A DNA stretch of 64,000 nt from Phallusia fumigata (taxonomy: Eukaryota; Chordata; Ascidiacea; Phlebobranchia; Ascidiidae), in the NCBI GenBank assembly GCA_008931825.1, contig QXVZ01005040.1, positions 1 through 64,000 on the forward strand. The letters are read 5' to 3'. The notes beneath the pieces were generated by a model. It was not told the DNA's origin and searched no databases. It worked only from the letters and a program-made list of their open reading frames with translations. Position 1 is the first letter of the stretch. The number at the start of each line of letters is the position of its first letter. A program made the translations under genes and the position numbers. Below, piece by piece: positions 1 to 12,500 of the stretch.

Positions 1-527
1 ACATCTCCATGAAGTTTCGAGTGCATCATCGTCAGTTGAAGGGTAAGGAATGTAGTATAATAGTGGTTAGAAGAACCGCATGTTGGTGATGACAAAGTAG
101 GGGGTGACTCATCAGCTGATTCTGTTCATTCAGTGATTTCCAATACATGGGTCGTTAAGTTTTTTTCCCAGAGGGCCATATAATTATTTTTAAATGTTCT
201 CAAATGGATGGGTCAGTTTCAAAGTCCTCAGTTCTTGTGAATGCATGTTTAAAGTTTAGCATTGTATCTTCACAAAAACACATATCTTAGTTCTTTTTCG
301 TTGTCAATATTCTGCAACATCCTGTAGCGGTTTACCCCCTATATTCATTTTTCCTGTGAGCTGGTTGAGGTTGGGAACCACAATAAATTAGATTTTGGTT
401 GATTGTGGAAATGGAAATTTGTTCTGAACTGAAATAGTTAATGGGGAAAACCTTAAGAACACTATAGTAAAAGAAGACTACATTTGTGACAGAAAAACCT
501 ACTAAGCACTAAATTAAAATTCTTCAG

Positions 528-3500
528 ATCAAGTTCTACATCAACATCTAGTTCAAGTTCATCATCAAGCAGTCGGAGTTCGAACTCTACTGTTATTGTG
601 GTATGTTGTTTCTATTTCCTTGTTGTACCCGCATGTATAGTGTATTTACCAAACAGCTCGGACTTACTAAAATGCTGAAATTCAGATACTACAAACCTCA
701 TGCAAGTCTGCACCAAATATCTTCAACAACCACTTTGTAAATTGTAAACTTCCTATAAACAGCGCTGTCTTTAGCTATCAGGGGGCAAAAGTGGCCACCC
801 ATTCCTACATGTTATAAGACCAAGAAAATTAAAGAAATGAAATGATAATGGTTGCAAAAACTCTTCAGAGACCATGTAAGTGTCTCAAATAAAACAAATA
901 GATACTTTGGGATTGATGCGACTAACCAGAAACACTTCTGCCATCGTTATCAGAGTTTTTTTTACCAAATACCGAATAAATAATACCTATGACCATAAAC
1001 GTTGTGGTCAATGTTCAGAAACCAGAAGTCCTTGGTCGGCCGGCGTCAGACCACCAGATCCAAGATGCATACACCATACTAGCAACTCGTGCCAAACAAT
1101 TAACACTCAGTAAAAAGATCTATGAGTTCTACAATGCTCCGATCACAAAGTTTTGGATGTATGTGATGACTTACTCTATACTACTGGTTCTGTTCACATA
1201 TGTTGTGCTCGTAAGTTTCATATGTTCGTAGATTAAGCGCCAGATTTTTGTGTTTTATACATTTTTGTTTTGGTTTAGGTAAGTATGGATTTTTACCCAT
1301 CAATTCCCGAGTGGGTGGTTATATCACATGCTGCCACTATGGCTCTGGAAAAGGTATTTAAAAAAAAAACTTATATTTTTAATTTTTTTTGTGATGGCGT
1401 TGGATTTTGTTTTTTAAAATTAAAGATATAAAATTTTTTAACAACTTTAAAAAATATTACAAATCAATGTTTCAGTTTTTTGTTTGGAAACATAAAAAAA
1501 TGTTTAAAATTAGTATAAAAGGTAAGTAAGCCATGTTGCCTTACATTAATGCAACGAGTGTAGGTTCAAACCCTGCTTAGGTCTCTTGCACTTTAGGTTT
1601 CCGAAAAATTAAGACATTTAAAAAAGGAAAAGTCATCATAATTCAAGACTGCAATACAAAATTTCACTTAACATAACACGATGAGGGTAAAATCAGTCTA
1701 ACTTCTACCCTCCATCCAACACCAACTAAAAACAAAAACCTTTATCAAAAAAATAAACTTTCTTGAAATATACAGGGGCGGGAAATAGTTCTTTCGGCAC
1801 CAGGAACCACAGCACAAAAGCTGAAGGTATGGGGATCCAGTTTCTGGAATCTTCTGGACGCTGTCACAATTTGCATGTTCTTTATCGGCTTTGGTCTAAG
1901 AATTTCTCAGGATCATTACATTATGATGATCGGCAGGGCTGTGTACTGTGCCAACATTGTGTTGTGGTACGTCCATCTTCTCAACATCTTCAGGTGAGCT
2001 GTTCTCTCCAAATGGGAAATTAAAAAAGTTTTGACCTAAACTGAACCAATTTCAAACTGTAAATGTTGGTCTGTGTTTGGTGGGATGTCATATTTATAAG
2101 GTTCTGGGTTCAAATCCCTCGTTGACAGATTTTTTGTGCAAAAGTATTAGTAAAGGTCTAGTCATTTGTTGCAAATTAATGCAACAATTTTGTTCTCAGA
2201 AAAATAGACAGTTTCAGCCTTTGGTAAGAAAACGAAATGCCTGTTTCTTGCAAAACAGTTGAAGTGCTTAAACAAAATACTTTGTGGAGTTTTTATGCTA
2301 TCGTGCAATTTTTGTCATGCTTTTTGGTGCAGAACACTTTGAACAAACTGTTTTATTATAAATTGTAGGACAATTTATTAAACATTCGCAAACATTCCTT
2401 AAACAACAGTTCTGGGTGAATTGTTTCAAAATTATTAAATAGGGCGGTGTCTCTCTAACTTTTTTGATGCAACGCCTTAGGAAAACTTGGTTGGACTTTC
2501 AATGCATCAATGATAACATTTTAATAAAGACTCTTATTATCAAAGTTATATTTATTACCACAAAAATAAAAAATATATTGAGGAAAAATGACCGACAGCC
2601 TTTGTAAAATGAAACTAACACATCAGGGCGACGCGATGCAGAATTTTAGAACTACAGATGTTAGGGTTTTACTAAACTTCTCAGTCTTGTTACCATTGTT
2701 TATTGTTGTCTTGCCAATGTGTCGCAACCCAATATAAAGCATGTGTTATGTTGTGTAGCGTGAACAAGCATCTTGGTCCATACGTTATGATGATGGGAAA
2801 AATGATGGTTGACTTGGGAACTTTCATCATTCTCCTTGCTGTTGTACTTATCAGTTTTGGTGTTGCAAGACAGGTACATTACAATATGAGCACAAATATT
2901 TGCATGTACCAATGTATTACATTTCGTTGCAGTGCTGCCCAAACCGCAGCCCTTAAGGTTGTCTTAATTGGCCCACGAGCAGACTTTTTTAACATTTTTA
3001 TTTAAGGGCTCAAGTTTAATCGCCACAAAATTAACCCAAGCTATACTAACTGTTTCTGTCATAGACCTACTAATCAAAAACATGAAAATAAATGCAAACC
3101 AGTTGCTTCATGCAACTAGTGACTTATTATCACCTTGTGCTATCGTAAAATTTATTAAAATTAAAGGATATGTGAAGTCACCATAAAAACGTAAATTAAC
3201 TTATTGGTATTTGATTTTGAAAAAAACATTTGTGACCTGTAATAACTTTCTTCATTTAGAAGTGGCCCCCAACCCCTAAAAGGTTGGGCACGCCTGTTTT
3301 ATTACTAAACTGCGTTATGATGGTTTTGTTTGTTTTAGGCCATCTTACATCCAAATCAGAACGCGTCATGGACTTTGCTCAAGGACTCAGTGTTGGAACC
3401 TTATTTTATGTTGTATGGTGAAGTGTATGCTGGAACTATAGACCGTGAGTTGGAAATATTATTGTACAACTAACGGCAAAGGCATTTTAATGAGTTGAAA

Positions 3501-6500
3501 AACATGTTTGCCAGTGTGGGCTATGCACTGTGTGTTTGTTAAACTGAAACTAAAGAATCAAACTTTTTCTACACAAAGAGAAACAAGCTAATACTTTGTG
3601 AAAAACATGTTCTAGAAAACACAGAAAATATTTTACACACAAGTAATGACTTGTATCTTTTTATTGAAACTATCTGAAACCGTGAATTTTGAACCTAATT
3701 CCATTCCCTGTTATGTTGAAACTAGAGCATAAAACAGACACAATCAGCTCAGATATATAAAAGACGGAGTACAAAAATAACTTTGTTTTCTCAGCTTGTC
3801 ATGGAGACGACCCAAGCTTGTGTGTTGTTGGTTCATGGATTGCACCCACGTTTATGACCATCTACTTGCTGGTGGCCAACATTTTACTCCTGAACCTGCT
3901 CATCGCCGTTTTCAAGTAAGTTTGTGTTCACTAAAGATAACTGGTAGACTCGGGCCAAACAAGAAAAAGGGGCAACAATAAATGTTACAACTTTTGAATT
4001 AAGTCCATCAGTCAAAAACTACATTTCACTTTCCAACAAAAATACAATCTTCCACGATACGTTTAAACTAGTGTTTCCCTACGGTTTGCTTACGCTGCCC
4101 AGCTAACGTTGTGAACAAAACATCTCGTGGCCCATTGTCTCATCAGCATGGCAAGCTTCGCGCATGTTAAGCTTGTTGTGACGCAAACGTGCATTGTTTC
4201 AAACTAAAGTTTGCGGGTTTATTCCAATATTTATTCTTGCCGTTGAACGCAATCATAGACGTTGATTTTTTAGCAATTTTTTTTCGTGACGTGTGGCGAA
4301 ATGATCAAATTCGAGCGGTCTGACACGATAAAATTACACAACGTATGCCTGATGGTTCGTAGCGTTTTTATACCATCTGTTATCGCTAATATTATCTGTG
4401 CATATAGCACAAGAGACGCGCAAAATGGGACTTCCTCCTGCGTTGTTTAACAAACGAAAAAAAATTGCGTCGCTCGCCTCGCATTTGTTTTGTGTAAACA
4501 AGTCTTCAGAAAATCAAGGAAAAATCCAGGAAATTTCTGGGTTGGCAGCATAGATTTTTATAAGGAATCGACGCCTATGAACACAAGTTTCTTAATTCTT
4601 AAGGACGATAATTGGGAATATAATACTTTCACCGAGGTCTGTGACGTGTAAACTGCTCTATACCTCACTGGTTGTAAAGCACTGGTTAAACAAATATGTT
4701 CTGCTAGCAAAAACAATGTACTTATGCCCCTTAAAGTGTCGCCGAAAACGAATGAAAGGCGACTGAGCCCAACATTTCGGAAACAACATGTATTAGACAC
4801 ATAAGCATCGGTGCGGGGCACTATGTCTGTGATGCCAATCGACAATTAACCACAATCACCTGCAATATAACGGTCCTGGTAATATATCATTACGGCACTT
4901 TGTGATTTAAACATGAAATAAAACAATCAAGATACAACAAGATGTTTATAAAACCTAAAAGGGTCGTAAAGCCGTGGCTGGTAACCTTTTTCAAGCCGCG
5001 GCCCCAAACCCAAATCAGCAAGGTCTCACTGATGTACTAGTTTCCACTTGCAGTAGGGAACACTAGGACAGAGCTACTCGCATTAACGAGCGTGAGGTGT
5101 TTGTGGGGCAAAGCAAAAAGACTATGATGAAACAAAAACATTTTTTCACGCATGGGTCTAGATAAAGTGCGGCACGGTGAATCATAGCTTTGTAATCGCC
5201 AATAAAATGCAATATCTCATTAGCATAGGCGTCGATTTCTAGTAAGTTTTTTTCGTGTGGGGTGGCGAAATGATCGAATCCAAGTCGAATTTGCACAACG
5301 TACATCTATTGGTTTATAACGTCATCATACTCTCTGTTATAGCTGATAAACAGTGCATATAGCACAAGAGCGCAAAATTGGACATCCTTATGCGTTGTTT
5401 AATAAACGAAAAGAAATTTACGTCGCTTGCCTCCAACGTGTTTGATGCAAACCAGTCATAATGATATCAGGAAATTTCTGGTATGGCAGCATAGAATTTT
5501 TATAATGACTGCCACCCTAGAAATTTTCAGTGTGGTGGCCGCCACCCGGAGAATCAACGCCTATGCTCATAAGGTAGTTTTTCAAAGTCTAACGACTGTG
5601 AGCTGCATAATTTTGCTTGGCGGACCCGATTCGGCCCGCGGGCGGTAGGTTGCCGATCCCTACAGTAAAGCATTGGACATTTTTTTGCTTAGCAACACGT
5701 ATGCGAGAGTGAAGAGCTACTCGGACAAGATCTGGAAATTCCAGCGATACCTCACCATTGTCGAGTTCGAACTCCGTCCGGTGCTTCCCCCTCCGCTGAT
5801 ACTTCTGAGCTACATCGTCATGNCTACTCGGACAAGATCTGGAAATTCCAGCGATACCTCACCATTGTCGAGTTCGAACTCCGTCCGGTGCTTCCCCCTC
5901 CGCTGATACTTCTGAGCTACATCGTCATGATCCTGCAGCGCCTGTGCAAGAAACGCAAGAACGTGACGGATCGTGGGCTTAGTAAGTATCATTGGATTGC
6001 TGTTTTAAGTGTTGTACTTTGCTGCAAAATTTTGTTTCAATAATTTTTGTCGAAATAGATTACGGAAATTAGACTCAATGAATGGATGCAAGCCAAACAT
6101 TTTCTACGTTTCGACAAACAGCGGTTTTTATTGTTAAGGACAAGTACTGGCTTACATTCTATGTGTTTAAAATTAACTCTTTCAAAATGTAACAAAAAAA
6201 TTGGTAAGGTTGGTGCTTTATGAAAAACTTTTCAAGATTTGATTCGGTCAAATTTTCTTGCAAACACTGGGTTGTGGTAAAAACAAAGTTGCGGAATGCA
6301 TTTCAACCTCTAACACATCTCTTTTTCCCAAATTAAAGCATCAATGCCAGAAAGCTTGTATCACACAGTGAATACATTATAATGCAAAGCTTAAGTTAAG
6401 CTTCTCGTCATTATTCACTGATGATGACAACAGCGATTGTCGAAACGTTTGCAATAGAATCTATTTACTACATACAAGCGCTCTGGCAGTTTAATTAAAA

Positions 6501-9500
6501 TACTTCTAAGACGTGTCTTGCGTTCACAGCTTTTTTTGCGTGTTTTTAGAGCTCTTTCTGGACGAAGAAGACGTTGAGAAGTTGCACGACTTCGAGGAAG
6601 AATGCGTTGACGAATTTTTCCGCGGCAACAACATGTCCACACTTGGTGTGACCATTCACAACGACAAGCAAAAATCGGAAGAGAAGTAAGTCGAGAAGTA
6701 TTAAGCGTATATCTACCACAATCTCATTGGACGTGAAATTCGTTCTCTCAAGTGCCACCGAAAACATGTGTCCAATTGATGTTTAAAACCGGACCTGACC
6801 AGTCTGTATCAATTATATACGTGGTTCTAAAACTGTGCATCGCGATGCCCTGATACGTTGTTTTAATTTTCCAAGGGCGTCGGACAATAATTTCGTTTTG
6901 TAGCTGAACTGCTTTGTATCAATACATGCAACTTTACTAATAAGCGTCTTTGTTAAAATTTTTAACGCCAATGCGTGGAAAGTCCAACNACCACAATCTC
7001 ATTGGACGTGAAATTCGTTCTCTCAAGTGCCACCGAAAACATGTGTCCAATTGATGTTTAAAACCGGACCTGACCAGTCTGTATCAATTATATACGTGGT
7101 TCTAAAACTGTGCATCGCGATGCCCTGATACGTTGTTTTAATTTTCCAAGGGCGTCGGACAATAATTTCGTTTTGTAGCTGAACTGCTTTGTATCAATAC
7201 ATGCAACTTTACTAATAAGCGTCTTTGTTAAAATTTTTAACGCCAATGCGTGGAAAGTCCAACCAACTTTACCAAACCCGTCGCATCTCAAATCGTTTGA
7301 GAAACACTGAATTGTATCATCAATTTTAATTCAAATTTACTCAGAAATTGATATGATAAAATTTACCTGACATAAAATGGACTCTTGTGTTATCCCTTAT
7401 TAAGACCAGGGTCATATTCTGAAAAAAGTAAAAGGTGGTTTGGCGGTTCCGACAAAAGAAAAAAATGCACGTGAAATTAATGCAGCGACAATGTGCTGCA
7501 AAGCACCCGCAAGACGCAAAAAGCTTGTAGTTTTGTTTTTGGTGCACTAAATGTGTTTGGGTATAAAGGGAAATGGGGTTAAAAGGTCGAAAAAGTTTGA
7601 ATTTTTGCTGCAGACTGTTGCCCCTCGAGAGGTTACTCGACACGATGGAAGACATGTGTGAGCGCGAGATTCTACTCACGAACCAGATCGTGGATCTGAA
7701 CGAGAGACTTGCTCATCTGGAAGATATCAACATCAAGGTGAACAATTGCTCCTGGCTCGATGCCATGTTTTTTAGACAAACACAGTTAAAGTTATTCGAC
7801 TCACAAAGATTAACAACACCAACAAATGAAAAGCAGCTTTTAAAAATTAAGTGGAAATTACCCAGTACCGAGCTTCGCTGTTTTGACATTTTGAACAAGC
7901 ATTTTGATCAAAATCTTCCGATATTCGTATAATGTTGACGCCATACAAACGTTACCTCTTCAAAAAGTCAAAAACGGTGACATTTCACTTTTAAAGAGAA
8001 AAAATATGGTGACTTTTCTACTGTTACGTCATCTATGCGCCGAGCATCGTGCATTAACTTTAGATGCTTGGTACTCGCCCAAAAAGAACAATTGCACTAT
8101 TGCAGTTTTGGTCTATCCGTACAAAATAGTTAAACATAATCTTAGGCGTCAAGAGAAAGTCCCATTTTGCGCGTCTCTTGTGCTATGCACCGATAGTATT
8201 AGCGACAACAGAAAGCATAATATCGCTACGAACCAACAGTCGTACGTTGTGTAATTTTATCACGTGTTAGGCCGCTTGGATTTGATCATTTCGCCACCCC
8301 AGATGAAAAAAAATTGCTAAAAAATCGACGACAAATAAACACAATGAAGGTCAACAAACATTCTCACACTTTGCACCACAGTTGCTTGGTCGCCACGTCA
8401 GCGGATCATCGGGAAACTTACGATCCCGTCAGAACACTGGAAGAACCGAATCCTTCTCCGAGACCGACCGCTACCTCCCCCCTCCGTCAGAATTAGGTAG
8501 AGAAAACAGTTTAAATGTGAAATTTTGATGCTAACTTCGAAAGTTTTAGTTTTTTTTGTGTCTGTCCTGTGATGAAAGTTGCATCGATTTGTTGTTTTTC
8601 CAACATATCATGTTTTACGAATTTAGACTAAAATTACAAAAAAATATGGACATTACAAAATTAAACAGTGGATTTTAACTTTCTTCCCGATTCAGAAAGC
8701 CTTCTAGGAGTTCGCCTGGTACTTTTGTAGAAATCTGTTTTTCTACTTTTATTCAAAACATCACATTCTCACTACTTCATACAATCTCTAACTGCATCAC
8801 ACAAGTCTCTCAGATTTAAAAGCGAAACGATAATAAATGACTATTAAACAAATTTTTGCACAATTAATTTTTTTCAATACCCAGGGCCGCTGCCGGAAAC
8901 TAGCGCAGCCCGGGCTTTGTTTTCATTACGTCATCGCTCCAGAATACGTCAGGACTCGGAGATGAGCTCAGCAAGTGACTGGCATCCAATCAACTTTTCC
9001 AATACCAGGTATATTTCATGTCAAAAATATACTGGACCAAATAGTTTTTTAAAGCGACATGTTTTTTTCTTTGTTTTTGATGAGAATTATGAACAGATCG
9101 ATGTTTAGTGTTCCAAGGTATATTTCAATTGATGTAAAAATCAGTGGGGACAACCCACATACGATTTGGTTGCATTGTTTTGTTATTTGTGCTGCTGTTG
9201 GTTACGTTTGTGTGCGATTTAGAACACGAAGTTGCGATAAGAGCAAAACGTCAATTATACCGGAAATGGAGAAACCTCTAAGGAGAACGAATTCGACAGG
9301 TCAGTGACGTTGTTTCGAAAGAAGCCATGGGTTCGAATCCCACTTCTGACAGCATGTATTAAATATAGTTTTGTCTAAAGAAAAACGTTTTGTATGCCGT
9401 TTTGGATTTGCTGTCATAACGAATTTTAACAACAAACAAATTCGTTGAAGTTCAACAAAACATCGAAATATTCACAAAATCGAAATTTAACGATAACGTC

Positions 9501-12500
9501 TGACGCAAAAAGGAAAAATCCTGTGACTCACCTGTTCCGCCGTTTTATTCCTTCACAAAAAACAACCTTCTAAATCGTTCAATACAATCTACCACCAGGT
9601 GTGCTTGCCGACAATAAATCGAACAATCTCCTACAAGTTCCCAACGAGCGCTCCAAGTTTGGCTTCACCACGCAAATGTCGATGCCTGACGACGAACTGA
9701 AGTCGCTATCGTGCCAGGATATTATGCTAGCAAGCTCCGAACACAAGATGAAGTTCCTGCCGACTTCTGACACTGACAGAGATGGAAACGGGTATAAAAG
9801 CTCCTATCAGCCAAAGGTGAGTTACTTCAGATAAATCTGCAATGCTCTTTTTCCTGTTTCATGTTTCAACCTATATTCAAAGCTATAATCCCCCACCGAA
9901 AGATTAAATATTCATGTTTACATCAGTATATTCTAAACTCCTAACAGGTAATGAAGTTTTTTGACTATAAAACAGATTTTAGCTCAAACAAATGAAGACC
10001 AGACATTTTAACATGCTAAGCACTCCTGTAAAATCTTTGTTTTAATGTCCACATCGGATTTAAAAATGTCTTTGTGATGCTTGGCTTCATTCCAGCAAGT
10101 GACCCTTTCCCGTGCCACGGAACCAAGTCAATTAGGCAATGTGTAGTTTTGACACACAATAGTTTTGTTAAACCTGTAAATTGTAGGATGGGAACAATAT
10201 GATCAAAGAACTTTGTCCAAAAATGTGACTACATAAAGATTAGTTTTGACTTATCCTCTATTCTTCAATGCAACCTGGCGATAGCCCAAAAATGTATGAT
10301 TCAGAAATGATAATGCAAATTAGTTCCACGTTACTCTTTCTAAAAACTCCGGCCCCTAGGTTCCATACATCAAGTGATTCACAGACAAGGCTTGGCACAC
10401 TTAAAAGTTCCCCGACTTCTAAACTTTTAAGGTTTTACCACTTTTTTAAGTTTAAAATTGTTATACCTGTTGATCAGTATCAAACATACGCAAAACTGTC
10501 AAAAACTACGGGTTGTTTATTCTTAAATTCCATTTCTCACCGCAGAAGTGCGTTGTCATTGAACCGCCACACCGTTATCGACGATGATATGAATCAGCAA
10601 AGATACGATGACGCAGCAAGCCAGTGCAGCGGCGTCTGGTTGTCGGATCCAGCCCCAAAAAACACCCCACCCCCTGAAAGGCACCCTTTCACCCAGCAAC
10701 CGACGACAGAAATCACACCCCCTAAAACTAGTCTGTCATGCTTTGAACTTAGCCCTTTGTCGAAAAGCCCAGAAAAATCTCAGTTTGAAACCGAGACCCC
10801 GGAAATGAATTTGCCGCTTTTGAATGGAGTTACTGACGTGCCTACGAGTTCGATGCCGAGGTCGTCTAATAACCGTGGAAAGCCGCCACTTACTTCTAAC
10901 CCAAGTTTTGGTACGTATTATGCAAGGGCTAAAATGGTTAGCTTGCGATCGTAAAAAAAATGATTTTTAACCATTTTTACCCTATCGTCATTTTTTTCAT
11001 ATTCGTACTTCTTTCGACTTACTTGATTGTTTCACCTAAAAATTTGTTTATTACATTTGCTGTCCAGAATGTTATTTTAGGAAACGTTTAAAATTCGCTA
11101 CTAAAAGACTAATTTCAAACTATTTTTTACCTTTTAAAAAATTCAGGTGGAACACGTTGATATCCCTTTTTCTAAAGATGCACGTACGCTAATGACGCAA
11201 ACCCTCGTAATTGCCAACATTCGCCAAAAGTCCTTTTCTTATAAAATACAATAAATCACCTGGGCGACAGAAAACAACCAGTGTATTCTTGTGTGTTTAT
11301 TAAAAACACAAAATCCACTTATTTTCACATTCACCCATATCGTTCATTTCAGACAAATCTTCCAGTACGAAGAAGCGATACAGTGTAACCCCGACTCTCA
11401 GCATTCGACCGTCACCCGGCTTGCCGAGGCCCAACTATAAAAGCATCACAGACGCGATCGACACAACCAGGTGGCATGAAATCTACGCACCACTGGCACC
11501 ACAAACCCCATTTGACTGCTGGTGGAAGGTAAGGGCTTGAATAAATCGTTTTACACTGTTTTTTTCTTTTTTGTGTGTGATTCGATTTATCTGCACGTTT
11601 TGGTCAAGAATAGTATGTCGACATTTTTTCTAACTTGATATATGGCATCTGAAGTTGTGCACTGACAAATTTGTACCCCAGCTTACCCGTTGGTTGACTC
11701 GTAGGCCCCTTAAGCGTGTAATCAACAAAATTGCTATATGTATAAAAGTAAATGACCCAGCAGTTTCATTTTACATACAGACCCCGTTCGATTTCCGGTG
11801 GAAGGCTTGCTTTATATGTTAGGTTTTGGTTTTGCTTGGTCTCAAAAGAAGGCTGGTTTAGGAATCCAGCTCTATAGACATCACAACAACAAGTTTATGT
11901 TTCATCCATATGCTGTGTCTTGCATGCTGGGTGTATATTTACTGTACCACACAATTTAAGAAACTTGTAATAGCATTGCCCCCTCTGTCACACAGGAGCC
12001 TGATTTCGACAGCAGTAAGCCAATTCGTTACAGCGATCAAACGTCGCTGAGCGAATGGGATGAGTGTGATCTGGACGAGAGCAGAAGAAAGTAAGTTATC
12101 TCGTCAAATCTCAGTCTTGTCACATTTACATTAGCAACCTGGGGGTCGCGACCCCAAAAGGGGTTGCAGGGAGGTTTTCTGGGGGTCGCGACAGATATGT
12201 GATATTTTCACAAACCCAGACAGATCTGTGATATTTTTACTTTTTATCACACATAGGTTACAACTGGTTTCATCACCTGTCTTGTCAGGTACGATAAGCA
12301 GTAGGCTATATGCCCATAGTTAACTGCACAGGCATTGTCATTGAAACGTTGCAGTAATTATTGTCATCAACAATGAAATCCTTAGGTTAAGGCCATGAAG
12401 TTGAAAAGTCAGCCGTCTCATGGAGCAAAAGTGAATGCAAATAAATGAAATACTGTAAAAAGCAATTTGATTGATCTTGTTGTTTAGAAAAAAAATGGTT

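Noticed and set aside
2700-2942. Minus-strand open frame over a TRPM transmembrane exon
   Set aside because: Shadow of the plus-strand exon 2759-2873, without splice or family support.
10268-10545. Continuous open frame leading into the TRPM exon at 10546
   Set aside because: Most of it is intron by phase. Only 10385-10431 fits as a small exon between 9816 and 10546.
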